A DNA stretch of 64,000 nt, from the NCBI GenBank assembly GCA_022414725.1, contig CM039463.1:80091183-80155182 (forward strand). The letters run 5' to 3'. Below are positions 52,281 to 62,530 of this stretch, piece after piece. This DNA is from Microglena sp. YARC. Lineage: Eukaryota > Chlorophyta > Chlorophyceae > Chlamydomonadales > Chlamydomonadaceae. Both the position numbers and the translations under genes were made by a program. Numbering within the stretch: position 1 is the first letter of the stretch; each line of letters starts with the position of its first letter. Below the pieces are notes generated by a model. The model made no database searches. It saw nothing but the letters and a program-made list of their open reading frames with translations, and was not told where the DNA came from.

Positions 52281-52379
52281 ACAGTCTTCAGTATCCACAT
52301 TGGCTCCGGCTCCCAGCAAAGCATTGAGGCAGTCAAGGCGAGCCGTTTGTGCAGCGCAATGCAGGCTTGTCATCCCATC
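52281..52379 (-). CDS. Ankyrin exon (one 33-residue repeat), minus-strand gene
   Basis: 99 nt, phase 0. Upstream on the sense strand is ACCTTGAAG (AG acceptor, less usual than CAG) and the donor is TGT|GTAAGAATG. It reads DGMTSLHCAAQTARLDCLNA and then LLGAGANVDTEDC: a slightly diverged ankyrin repeat with TSLH in place of TPLH. The intron on its 5' side carries a GT-rich array (52440-52575). Confidence 0.72.
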
Positions 52380-52439
52380 CTTCAAGGTAGAAACAATGCA
52401 AGAGTCAAGTGATCAGATGTTGTACAAGCAGGCAGTGTT

Positions 52440-52575
52440 CACGTGTATGTTTGTATATGCGTGTGTGTGTTGAGGTGTGTGTGTATGTGTGGAGGTGTGT
52501 GTGTGTGTGTGCGTGTGTGTGTTCGTATATGTTTGTATGTATGTGTGTGTGTCTGTGTGTGTGTGTGTGTGAACA
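52440..52575. repeat. GT-rich array in an ankyrin intron
   Basis: Irregular GT dinucleotides with GAGGTGTGTGTG interruptions, about 60 bp upstream (sense) of the exon at 52281-52379. Confidence 0.9.
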
Positions 52576-52619
52576 AGTGCTATTTACATCACTTACAATT
52601 TCGTTTTTATCACATTTCT

Positions 52620-52909
52620 CAGCATTTCTTTATAAAGTCGTCAAATATTTCCAACCTTGAACGTTCACAGGGCGCATACCCACATATTATATATATAGTA
52701 TTGAAGCATGAGTTGAAGTATTCACGCATGCTTCTATCTTGATTCCAAGTTTGTAAAATATCATTTATGTTTTTAGAATATAAAGGGAATTCCATTATAA
52801 AATGCATTTCATCCTCAACAGCTCGTCTGCCACCAACCAAGATAACACAACACCGACCTGCAGATTCTCTCAGAACAGGAGGTGACTCGGTTCCATCTGG
52901 CAGATCCAA
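52620..52909 (-). pseudogene. Degraded LINE C-terminal remnant
   Basis: The minus-strand frame contains GRRAVEDEMHFIMEFPLYSK, which follows the pattern of the LINE terminal zinc-finger segment (EDEMHMFECPFY) with the final Cys replaced. It is a distinct, older LINE lineage. Confidence 0.45.
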
Positions 52910-52975
52910 TATTCAAATGATGTGCGTGTTTGCAGTACTAAACTTCACACCAACATGCATATTCACACCATAACC

Positions 52976-53093
52976 ACCTACCGCCCCTCCTCCACACCCT
53001 TCCACAATCACTTACAATGCAGTGGACAAGACGCAACCAAGCAATCTCATTGATTAAGAATGGTTTGAGCACTGAGAATTGACGGGGCTGAAA
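52976..53093 (-). other. Conserved ankyrin-intron segment
   Basis: CAATGCAGTGGACAAGACGC, AACCAAGCAATCTCATTGAT and GAGCACTGAGAATTGACGGG recur, with changes, near 58.64, 58.96, 59.19 and 62.74 kb and, inverted, near 11.2 kb in the plus-strand gene. Confidence 0.6.
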
Positions 53094-53255
53094 GTAATGA
53101 GAAAGCCTGGTAGGGCGTGGTATTAAGGGAGCCCCGTCTTACGACAGTATAGAACGGGCTGCTACTTTACCTGGACAGTGCTACCGTGGCGGTCTACACA
53201 GCGACCCGAAACAGTAAAGTGCACCTGTAGGGATTCGAACCCTGCACCTTGAATT
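53094..53255 (-). mobile_element. tRNA-derived SINE, subtype 1 (head truncated)
   Basis: On the minus strand a B box (GGTTCGAATCCCTACAGG) is followed by the common body and 3' end; the A box is missing. Confidence 0.75.
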
Positions 53256-53342
53256 GTGCGATTCTTACTTGTATTCTTACCGCAATTTTTTAATACAATT
53301 TATAAGGGGTAGCCTACTAGGCTGGACTGACAGAACCTCACA

Positions 53343-53352
53343 AAATCAATAT

Positions 53353-53412
<60 letters not shown>

Positions 53413-53430
53413 TATATATATATATATGTA
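53343..53430. repeat. (TA)n microsatellite
   Basis: About 88 bp of TA dinucleotides with a few TATTATATA slips. Confidence 0.95.
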
Positions 53431-53469
53431 GATTCACCCAAGGGGCTACTTGAAACTACCGCTAGTGAT

Positions 53470-53615
53470 GATCATGTTGAAGTACAGTGTAACATGGTGA
53501 AGTACAGTTTGACATGTTGAAGTACAGTTTGACATGTTGAAGTACAGTTTGACATGTTGAAGTACAGTTTGTCATGTTGGAGTACAATTTAATATGTTGA
53601 AGTACAGTTCAATGA
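53470..53615. repeat. 20-bp tandem repeat GTTGAAGTACAGTTTGACAT
   Basis: Seven units with minor changes; it ends about 15 bp before the donor side of the next ankyrin exon. Confidence 0.93.
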
Positions 53616-53628
53616 TGCACATTCTTAC

Positions 53629-53727
53629 TTTGTTTGTTGCATCCACATCAGCTCCAGCATTCACCAACGCCTCAATGCAGCCAAGGTGCCCCCCTGCTGC
53701 GGCCCAGTGCAGGGGTGTATGCCCATT
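53629..53727 (-). CDS. Ankyrin exon (one 33-residue repeat), minus-strand gene
   Basis: The acceptor is AGCCTTGCAG and the donor is AAA|GTAAGAATG, 99 nt, phase 0. It reads NGHTPLHWAAAGGHLGCIEA and then LVNAGADVDATNK, a canonical ankyrin repeat with no damage. The 5' intron contains a 3.7-kb G/C-skewed tandem array (54.2-57.9 kb), which makes it the longest ankyrin intron here. Confidence 0.85.
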
Positions 53728-53984
53728 CTGCAAGGCTGGAGTAAAACATGCATATATTAATCAGATGTTGTGCAAGTGGTGCGCCCCCAGCCTGACCCAC
53801 CCACCCCCACCGCCTACCCCACACTCACCCTTCCCACACACATCCCACCAACACCAGCGACTCACCAACGCAAATGCACCACAAACACTAACGCCAATGC
53901 CCCACAAGCCCAAACTTAAATGCCAAACAAACACTAATGCCAACATCAACGCGATCACGATCACAAGCCACAACTACCCAGTAA

Positions 53985-54240
53985 AGCCACAGATCACCAG
54001 CACCCTACAACTCTATTGATCCCAACCAACACCCGTCCCAAGCAACACCCAACACCTATATTGATCCAACCAACACCCATCCCGGCCAACACCCAACAAC
54101 CAACAACTCTATTGATCCAAACCAACACACATACCACCCAACACCCAACACCCAACAACTCTATTGATCCCATCCAACAAACAACAACCATATTGATCCC
54201 AATCAAAACCCAACAAGCCACACTCCCCAGAGAAGCCACA
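53985..54240. repeat. CAACAACTCTATTGATCCC minisatellite, left block
   Basis: Units of CAACAACTCTATTGATCC or AACACCCAACACC type. The same unit reappears at 57925-57985 on the other side of the 102-bp array. Confidence 0.85.
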
Positions 54241-54244
54241 TACT

Positions 54245-57200
54245 CCCCAGCAGGCGGGTGTGGAGGGTATGAGGGGTGTGTAGGGGTGGTCTTTGATGAA
54301 CTGGGGGCCATTGCCCCTCCCCGTGGACATAACTCGGCAGGGGTGGGGTGGAGGGGTGTGGGGGTGGAGGGTACGGGGTATGTGGGGGTGGTCTTTAATT
54401 GATGAGCTGGAGGCCAATGCCCCTCCCCGTGGACATAACTTGGCAGTGTGGGGTGGAGGGTGGGGGGGTGGGAGTTACGGGGTGTGTGGGGGTGGTCTTT
54501 GATGAGCTGGAGGCCATTGCCCCTCCCCGTGGGCATAACTCGGCAGGTGTGGGGTGGAGGGGGTGGGGTGGAGGGGTGTGGGGCTGGTCTTTGATGAGTG
54601 GAGGCCATTGCCCCCCCGTGGACATAACTTGGCAGGTGTGGGGTGGACGGGGGTGGGGTGGAGGGTACGGGGTGTGTGGGGGTGGTCTTTGATGAGCTGG
54701 AGGCCATTGCCCCTCCCCGTGGGCATAACTCGGCAGGTGTGGGGTGGAGGGGGTGTGGGGCTGGTCTTTGATGAGCTGGAGGCCATTGCCCCTCCCGTGG
54801 ACATTACTCGGCAGGTGTGGGGTGGAGGGGTGTGGGGTGGAGGGGGTGGGGTGTGTGGGGGTGGTCTTTTGATGAGCTGGAGGCCATTGCCCCTCCCTGT
54901 GGACATAACTCGACAGGTGTGGGGTGGAGGGTATGGGGGGTGGAGGGTGGGGGGCTGGTCTTTGATGAGCTGGAGGTCATTGCCCCTCCCGGTGGACATA
55001 ACTCGGCAGGTGTGGGGTGGAGGGGGTGGGGTGTGGAGGGGGTGGGGTGTGTGGGGGTGGTCTTTGATTGATGAGCTGGAGGCCATTGCCCCTCCCCGTG
55101 GACATAACTTGGCAGGTGTGGGGTGGAGGGGGTGGGGGGTGAGGTGAGGGTCGGGGTGTGTGTGGGTGGTCTTTGATGAGCCTGGAGGCCATTGCCCCTC
55201 CCCGTGGACATAACTCGGGTAGGTGGTGGGTGGAGGGGGATGTGGTACGGTGGAGGGGGTGTGGGGTGCGTCTTTTGATGAGCTGGAGGCATTGCCCCTC
55301 CCCGTGGACATAACTCGGCAGGTGTGGGGTGGAGGCGGGTGTGGGGTGGAGGGGGTGGTTGTGTGGGGTGGTCTTTTGATGAGCTGGAGGCCATTGCCCC
55401 TCCCTGTGGACATAACTCGACAGGTGTGGGGTGGAGGGTATGGGGCATGTGGGGGTGCTCTTTGATGAGCTGGAGGCCATTGCCCTCCCCCATGGACATA
55501 ACTCGGCAGGTGTGGGGTGGGAGGGGGTGTGGTGCGAGGTACGGGGTATGTGGGCAGGTCTTTGATGAGCTGGAGGCCATTGCCCCTCCCCGTGGACATA
55601 ACTCGGCAGGTGTGGGGTGGAGGGGGTGGGGGGTGGTGGGTACGGGGGTGTGTGGGGGCGGTCTTTGATGAGGCTGGAGGCCATTGCCCCTTTCCGTCGA
55701 CATAACTCGGCAGGTGTGGGGTGGAGGGGGCGTGGGGGTTGGAGGGTACGGGGCCTGTGTGGGGGTGCTCTTTGATGAGCTGGAGGCCATTGCCCTCCCG
55801 TGGACATAACATCGCAGGTGTGGGGTGGAGGGGGTGGGGGGTGGAGGTTACGGGGTGTGTGGGGGTGCTCTTTGATGAGCTGGAGGCCATTGCCCCTCCC
55901 GTGGGCATTAACTCGGCAGGTGTGGGGTGGAGGGGGTGGGGGGTGGAGGGTGTGGGGGCTGGTCTTTTGATGAGCTGGAGGCCATTGCCCTCCGTGGACA
56001 TAACTTGGCAGGTGTGGGGTGGAGGGGGTGGGGGGGTGGAGGGTACGGGGTGTGTGGGGGTGGTCTTTGATGAGCTGAGGCATTGCCCCTCCCCGTGGGC
56101 ATAAACTCGGCAGGTGTGGGGTGGAGGGGGTGTGGGGGCTGGTCTTTGATGAGCTGGAGGCCATTGCCCCTCCCCGTGGACATTACTCGGCAGGTGTGGG
56201 GTGGAGGGGGGGTGGGGTGTGTGGGGGTGGTCTTTGATGAGCTGGAGGCCATTGCCCCTCCCTGTGGACATAACTCGACAGGTGTGGGGTGGAGGGTATG
56301 GGGGGTGGAGGGGGTGTTGGGGCTGGTCTTTGATGAGACTGGAGGTCATTGCCCCTCCCGTGGACATAACTCGGCAGGTGTGGGGTGGAGGGGGTGGGGG
56401 TGTGAGGGGGTGGGGTGTGTGGGGGTGGTCTTTGATTGATGAGCTGGAGGCATTGCCCTCCCCGTGGACATAACTTGGCAGGTGTGGGGTGGAGGGGTGG
56501 GGGGTGGAGGGATACGGGTGTGTGGGGGTGGTCTTTGATGAGCTGGAGGCCATTGCCCCTCCCCGTGGACATAACTCGGTAGGTGTGGGGGTGGAGGGGT
56601 GTGGGGTGGAGGTAGGTGTGGGGGTGGTCTTTGATGAGCTGGAGGCCATTGCCCCTCCCCGTGGACATAACTCGGCAGGTGTGGGGTGGAGGGGGTGTGG
56701 GGTGGAGGGGGTGGGGTGTGTGTGGTGGTCTTTGATGAAGCTGGAGCCATTGCCCCTCCCTGTGGACATAACTCCGACAGGTGTGGGGTGGAGGGTATGG
56801 GGCATGTGGGGGTGCTCTTTGATGAGCTGGAGGCCATTGCCCTCCCCCATGGACATAACTCGGCAGGTGTGGGGTGGAGGGGGTGTGGGGTGGAGGGTAC
56901 GGGGTATGTGGGCAGGTCTTTGATGAGCTGGGAGGCCATTGCCCCTCCCCGTGGACATAACTCGGCAGGTGTGGGGTGGAGGGGGTGGGGGGTGGTGGGT
57001 ACGGTGTGGGGGCGGTCTTTGATGAGCTGAGGCCATTGCCCCTTTCCGTCGACATAACTCGGCAGGTGTGGGTGGAGGGGGTGGGGGTTGGAGGGTACGG
57101 GGTGTGTGGGGGTGCTCTTTGATGAGCTGGAGGCCATTGCCCCTCCCCGTGGACATAACATCGCAGGTGTGGGGTGGAGGGGGTGGGGGGTGGAGGGTAC

Positions 57201-57900
57201 GGGGTGTGTGGGGGTGCTCTTTGATGAGCTGGAGGCCATTGCCCCTCCCCCATGGACATAACTCGGCAGGTGTGGGGTGGAGGGGGTGGGGGGTGGAGGT
57301 ACGGGGTGTGTGGGTGCTCTTTGATGAGCTGGAGGCCATTGCCCCTCCCCGTGGACATAACTCGCTCGGCAGGTGTGGGGTGGAGGGGGTGTGGGGTGGA
57401 GGTTACGGGGTGTGTGGGGGTGGTCTTTGATGAGCTGGAGGCCATTGCCCCTCCCCGTGGACATAACTCGGCAGGTGTGGGGTGGAGGGTGGAGGGTACG
57501 GTGTGTGTGGGGGTGCTCTTTGATGAGCTGGAGGCCATTGCCCCTCCCCCCATGGACATAACTCGGGCAGGTGTGGTGGAGGGGGTGGAGGGTACGGGGT
57601 GTGTGGGGGTGGTCTTTGATGAGCTGGAGGCCATTGCCCCTCCCCGTGGACATAACTCGGCAGGTGTGAGGTGGAGGGGGTGGGGGTGGAGGTACGGGGT
57701 GTGTGGGGGGTGGTCTTTGATGAGCTAGAGGCCATTGCCCCTCCCTGTGGACATGACTCGACAGGTGTGGGGTGGAGGGTATGGGGCGTGTGGGGGTGCT
57801 CTTTGATGAGCTGGAGGCCATTGCCCCTCCCTGTGTACATGACTTGATTGACAGGTGTGGGGTGGAGGGTACGGGGTGTGTGGGGGTGCTCTTTGATGAG
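54245..57900. repeat. G-rich 102-bp-class tandem array, about 35 copies
   Basis: Each unit contains TTTGATGAGCTGGAGGCCAT, TGCCCCTCCCCGTGGACATA, ACTCGGCAGGTGTGGGGTGG and a variable GGGGGTG tract ending GGGTGTGTGGGGGTGGTC. Many 1-2-base length changes occur in the G tracts. A minus-strand frame of over 950 codons exists only because the unit lacks stops and is about a multiple of three. Confidence 0.95.
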
Positions 57901-58074
57901 CTCCCCAGCAAATGCCACCAGCACCCAACAATCAACAACTCTATTGATCCCAACAACCAACAACCAACACCCAACAGTCATGACACGTATGAGGATCTCG
58001 CCCTAAGATTTGGATTCTTGCCTCGTGCGAATTTCACTTATTTATCTTAATCATTTAATCCAATTTTCATTGTA

Positions 58075-58205
58075 GCACAAACTCAGGGCCCCCGTCGGTA
58101 AAACGATTGTTTGGGGTTCAGTTCGTCAGAGCTTTTTCATTAAAGCCCCTCCTGTCATGGTTGGGCGAGTCCCTTTAGCCTATTTGGTCTACCCCTGGAC
58201 TGTAA
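58075..58205 (+). repeat. Dispersed repeat Y copy
   Basis: Clear match to the other Y copies (CACAAACTCAGGGCCCCCGT to CTACCCCTGGACTGTAA), directly beside a SINE. Confidence 0.85.
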
Positions 58206-58210
58206 ACAAA

Positions 58211-58408
58211 GTAATAATAACGCCTGGTGGGGCGCGGTATTAAGGGAGCCCTGTCTTACATCGGTAGATAACGGGCTGCTACTTTACCTGGACAAAGCTA
58301 CCATGGCAGTTGGCAGAGACCGCGAACTTACAACGCTCCTGTATAGGGATTCGAACCTCGCACTTTATTGTTTCAACGAGCTCAACCATTGAGCCATTTG
58401 TCGAAACG
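58211..58408 (-). mobile_element. tRNA-derived SINE, subtype 1, full head
   Basis: On the minus strand the A box is TGGCTCAATGGTTGAGC and the B box is GGTTCGAATCC, both close to consensus, followed by the common body and 3' end. It supports an RNA polymerase III-type internal promoter. Confidence 0.82.
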
Positions 58409-59385
58409 GGATCACAACTATCTAATATACCCTCAGGCTCCAACATCTTTGACTGCGAATCCCCCAGCCCATGCTTCAGCTCCCCTCCCCCCCACACACA
58501 CGCACACACATACACACACACCCACACACACACACATTCACACCAACCACCCGTATCACCCACAATACAGACCCATGCAAACTAAATGCTCCTCATTACC
58601 TACCCCCCCCACATCCTCACACTTCCACAATCACATACAATGCAGTGGAGAAGACACAACCAAGTATAGACCCCCCACACACCCCACCTCCCACACCCCA
58701 CACACCACACACCACCAGTACCGCCCGCAACCCAGCCCCGTGCAAGCCCACTAGTCCCCACCACCTACCCTAATCCACACACTTCCACCCAAACCCAAAC
58801 CCTAACCCTCATACACACACTTCCACAATCGTATACACTCAGTGGAGAAGACACAATCAAGCTCCTTAAACCAAAACCACGAGGGCCATTAAGGGCCCTA
58901 GCAACCCCCAACCCAATAAATGAAATGTCTCAAAACCCAATACTGTAGACGCAACCAAGCAGTCTCGTTGATTAACAATGTTTTACCCTCAAACTACCCT
59001 CACACCCCAGCCCCAACCCTACCCGAAAGGCCCAACCCCAGCTCTTCCCTCTAACATTACCCTCAAAGCCCAGGCCGAACCCTACCCGAAAAACCCAACC
59101 CCAGCCCTTCCTGCAAACCCCACCCGCAAACCCCAACACCAACTCCAACACCGACTGAGACAAGAAAAGATGCAAGGAAAGAGACAATCAAGCAGTCTCA
59201 GTAGTTAACACTGTTTAGAGCACTGCAAAATTGCCGGGAATGAAATCAGGATGTGAAAATCAAGCAATCCTTGTGAATGTGGTACAAAATGAGGATCGTG
59301 GTGTGATGCGCTTCATGCTGCGACACAAGCATGTTGGAATGCAGTGTAACGATGCACATTCCTAATTCGTGAATTTGATTCAAAT
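58409..59385. other. Ankyrin-gene intron; CA-rich and duplicated segments
   Basis: CA-rich 58490-58560. CACTTCCACAATC...TACAATGCAGTGGAGAAGAC-type segments occur at 58620 and 58817. A roughly 68-bp duplication (CCCTACCCGAAA...CCCAACCCCAGC) lies at 58985-59125. A conserved ankyrin-intron segment is at 59190-59330. No exon is seen. Confidence 0.6.
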
Positions 59386-59490
59386 GATTACATAGCCCAA
59401 CAGCCTCCAGGCTACCCACCATCTGCCGGTGCAGTAAACATGAGTAGTATAAACACTACTACACAACACTCCTGAGTACATAATGCAATT
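59386..59490 (-). repeat. Dispersed repeat D copy
   Basis: GCAGTAAACATGAGTAGTAT and CACAACACTCCTGAGTACAT are the reverse of the copy at 10694-10800. Confidence 0.65.
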
Positions 59491-59510
59491 AGAGGGATGC
59501 ACATGCTTAC

Positions 59511-59609
59511 GATTCCCTTTGCATCGACGTCGGCCCCAGCATTCACCTAAGTTTTGATGCAGCCAATGTCGCCCCAAATCGCAGCCGAAGCCAGGGGTGT
59601 GACGTGGCC
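59511..59609 (-). pseudogene. Ankyrin exon with a nonsense codon
   Basis: Good acceptor (TACCTTGCAG) and donor (ATC|GTAAGCATG), 99 nt, phase 0. It reads GHVTPLASAAIWGDIGCIKT, then a TAG (59547-59549), then VNAGADVDAKGI. Other exons have TTG at the stop position, so a single T to A change explains it. If spliced in, it truncates the protein; skipping it would keep the frame. Confidence 0.75.
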
Positions 59610-60009
59610 CTGCAAGGTACGTAGGAGCAACACGAGCGTTTGGAAATCAGATAATGTGCAAGTGGTCCCCCCCCCCCTCCCCCCTACCACCACCACCTCC
59701 GCCACCACACTCACAAACAGCCACACCACCCACCATTACCACCCCCAATCCAGCCCTGCAAGGTAGGAGCAACACAAGCGTTCAATAATTATATGTTATG
59801 CAAGTGGTTTAGAGTTCAGGGTTTAGGTTTTAAGTTTTAGTTGTGTTGAAATCTCTCTTCACACCTCGTAATAAGGCGTACTGTTGATTTATTTATTTAT
59901 TATAATCTGTGATCCAATGCATGTAATCAAATCAATCCACCAGCCTACTTACTTACTTGACCACAACTATTTATTTTCTTTTTCCATCTCTTTCTTTTTT
60001 GTTTGTGAT

Positions 60010-60032
60010 GTTTGTAAGTGCAATAGTAAAAT

Positions 60033-60066
<34 letters not shown>

Positions 60067-60095
60067 ACATCATCATCAACAACATCATCATCATT
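60010..60095. repeat. (ATC)n trinucleotide array
   Basis: ATC units with a few AAC interruptions. Confidence 0.93.
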
Positions 60096-60126
60096 TGGGA
60101 TGTGGTGCAAGGATATTCATTCTTAC

Positions 60127-60249
60127 ATTGTGAGGAGTATCCACATTGGCTCCGGCTTCCAGCAGAGCAGTGAGGCAGTCAAGGGGTATTTGAGGCACCC
60201 GGAGCACCCCCTTTATAAATACAGCGCAATGCAGGGGCGTAAATCCACC
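60127..60249 (-). CDS. Ankyrin exon with an 8-residue insertion, minus-strand gene
   Basis: The acceptor is CACCTTGAAG and the donor is AAT|GTAAGAATG. The exon is 123 nt (41 codons, phase 0). It starts GGFTPLHCAVFIKGVLRVPQ and ends LDCLTALLEAGANVDTPHN. Compared with the 33-residue norm, 24 nt are inserted between the two helices, in frame. The insertion may lengthen the inter-helix loop or spoil the repeat. Confidence 0.72.
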
Positions 60250-60309
60250 CTTCAAGGTGGAAACAATGTAAGATTCAAGTGATCAGATGTTGTGCAAGCG
60301 GTTAGTGTT

Positions 60310-60421
60310 CTCATGTATGTTTTTATGTGTATGTGTGTGCGAGAGCCCCGTGTGTGTGTGTGCATGAGCGTGTGTGTGGTGTGATCATGTGTGTGTGTGT
60401 GTGTGTGGGGGGGGGGGGGGC
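60310..60421. repeat. GT-rich array with poly-G in an ankyrin intron
   Basis: GTGTGTG blocks end in a G run at 60407-60420, about 60 bp upstream (sense) of the exon at 60127-60249. Confidence 0.92.
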
Positions 60422-60599
60422 GTGTGTGATCAAGTGCTGCATAGATAAATTACCAGTACGTTTCTCACCACATTTGGTTACACTTTCAACATTTGTCAAA
60501 TACTTCCAAACTTGAAAGGAAATAGGGAATTCATCATCATTCTCAAATTATAACTACGCACTCTTGCATTGAATTGAATTCCAAGTTGATCAAGGAGCA

Positions 60600-61005
60600 G
60601 TTTAAAAGTAATGATAACGCATGGTGGGGCGTGGTATTAAGGGGGCCCCGTCGGTAAAAAAAAATTGTTTGGGGTTCAGTTCATTAGTGATTTTTCGTTA
60701 AAGCTCCTCCTGTCATGGTTGGGCGAGTCCCTTTAGCCTATTTGGTCTACCTCATGACTGTACAAGAAGTAATGATAACACCTGGTGGGGCATGGTATTA
60801 AGGGAGCACCGTCTTGCGGCGAATTTGGTTGACCTCCTTGAACAATGAAGGTGCCGGGTTCAAATCCCTATGGGTGCGCTTTAGTGTTTACGGTCCCTGT
60901 CAACCGCCATGGTAGCTTTGTCCAGGTAAAGTAGCAACCCGTTCCGTACCGCCATAAGACGGGGCTCCCTGAATACCACGCCTCACCAGGCATTCTCATT
61001 ACGGT
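60600..61005. mobile_element. SINE pieces, repeat Y chimera and inverted SINE pair
   Basis: 60604-60652 is the 3' end of the SINE (minus) fused to a repeat Y copy (60645-60765) at the shared string GGGCCCCGTC. 60769-60820 is another SINE 3' end (minus), joined head to head with a longer plus-strand SINE (60821-61003) with B box GGGTTCAAATCCC. Confidence 0.75.
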
Positions 61006-61030
61006 CTCAGATCCCAGATGCACTAGCCTG

Positions 61031-61090
61031 CTGTCTTTTTGGCTGAATAGCCTGGCAGCCAAAGGAGCTGCTACACGTAGCTAAACAAAT
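61031..61090. mobile_element. MITE family B fragment
   Basis: TTTTTGGCTGAATAGCC and GGAGCTGCTACACGTAGCTA resemble the two ends of family B with the middle deleted. Confidence 0.4.
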
Positions 61091-61112
61091 ATAAAAAGTG
61101 CAAATAAAAAAA

Positions 61113-61560
61113 CTTACCTACCTCGCTCCTGGCATATATTCTCATTAAATAGCATAAATACAAAAGCAAATTTTACATCAGCATGCATACAACCATTGTG
61201 GAAAGCGGTACAATGATATTCATTCCTTACCTTGCTCCTGGCATCTACTCTAACTGAATGGCATAAATACAAATGCACATTTTATATCAGCAGGCATACA
61301 ACCATTGTGGAAAGCGGTACAATGATATTCATTTCTTACCTTGCTCCTAGCATCTACTCTAACTGAATGGCATAAATACAAATGCACATTTTATATCAGC
61401 AGGCATACAACCATTGTGGAAAGCGGTACAATGATATTCATTCCTTACCTTGCTCCTAGCATCTACTCTAACTGAATGGCATAAATACAAATGCACATTT
61501 TATATCAGAAGGCATACAATCATTGTGGAATGTGATACAATGATATTCATTCCTTACCTT
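61113..61560. repeat. 109-bp tandem repeat containing an exon end and splice donor
   Basis: The string CTTACCTTGCTCCTGGCATC (sense: exon end AGGAGCAAG with donor GTAAG) recurs at 61226, 61335, 61444 and 61553, exactly 109 bp apart, with a diverged earlier copy near 61117. Each unit also has GAATGGCATAAATACAAATG and ACCATTGTGGAAAGCGGTAC. Only the last unit joins a fuller exon. Confidence 0.92.
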
Positions 61561-61635
61561 GCTCCTGGCATCTAGACTGGCTCCGGCTTCCACCAGAGCG
61601 TTCAGGCAGTCAAGGTGACCCTCCCATGCCGCTAG
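61558..61635 (-). CDS. Partial ankyrin exon (26 residues), minus-strand gene
   Basis: Reads LAAWEGHLDCLNALVEAGAS and LDARSK and then a donor AAG|GTAAGGAATG. The first seven residues (xxxTPLH) are missing and no convincing CAG acceptor sits at the new edge (CATACTAG is the nearest AG). Either a truncated repeat or a decayed exon. Its donor end is the one duplicated in the adjacent 109-bp array. Confidence 0.5.
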
Positions 61636-61799
61636 TATGAAAGCGTAAAGTGTTCAGATGTTATGCAAGTGGCGAGTGTTAAATGTAGATAACAAACAAC
61701 CCCACAAAATTCATGTACCACCACCAGCTAGCACTTAACAACCAACATACACTGCAACGCCAATGACCCCAACAACCAACACCGCAACACCCCTGACCC

Positions 61800-62530
61800 C
61801 AGCACCCCCGATCGCACATACCCCGCCCCGCCCCGCCCCCGCCCCCGCCCCCGCCCCCGCCCCCGCCCCCGCTCCAGCCCCCGCCCCAAACCCCCGCCCC
61901 CGCCCCCGCCCCGCCCCGCCCCCCCCGCTCCAGCCCCGCCCCCGCTCCAGCCCGCCCCCGCCCCCCCCCGCTCCAGCCCCCGCCCCCGCCCCCGCCCCGC
62001 CCCCGCTATCCAGCCCCAGCCCCAGCCCCAGCCCCAGCCCCAGCCCAGCCCCAGCCCCAGCCAGCCCCAGCCCAGCCCCAGCCCCAGCCCCAGCCCAGCC
62101 CCAGCCCCAGCCCCAGCCCCAGCCCCAGCCCCAGCCCCAGCCCCAGCCCCAGCCCCAGCCCCAGCCCCAGCCCCAGCCCCAGCCCCAGCCCCAGCCCCAG
62201 CCCCAGCCCCAGCCCCAGCCCCAGCCCCAGCCCCAGCCCCAGCCCCAGCCCCAGCCCCAGCCCCAGCCCCAGCCCCAGCCCCAGCCCCAGCCCCAGCCCC
62301 CAGCCCAGCCCCAGCCCCAGCCCCAGCCCCAGCCCCAGCCCCAGCCCCAGCCCCAGCCCCAGCCCCCAGCCCCAGCCCCCCCAGCCCCAGCCCCAGCCCC
62401 AGCCCCAGCCCCAGCCCCAGCCCAGCCCCAGCCCCAGCCCCAGCCCCCCAGCCCCAGCCCCAGCCCCAGCCCCAGCCCCAGCCCCAGCCCCAGCCCCAGC
62501 CCCAGCCCCCCAGCCCCACAGCCTCAGCCC
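61800..62530. repeat. CCCCGC then CCCCAG hexanucleotide arrays
   Basis: 61815-62010 is mostly CCCCGC with CTCCAG units; 62010-62530 is mostly CCCCAG with one-base slips. On the ankyrin sense strand this is G-rich. Proline/glutamine and glycine/alanine frames over it are artefacts. Confidence 0.97.

Noticed and set aside
54475..57974. Minus-strand frames of 300-954 codons rich in His, Pro and Thr
   Set aside because: They are translations of the G-rich 102-bp tandem array with frequent length slips; no start context, domain or splice structure.
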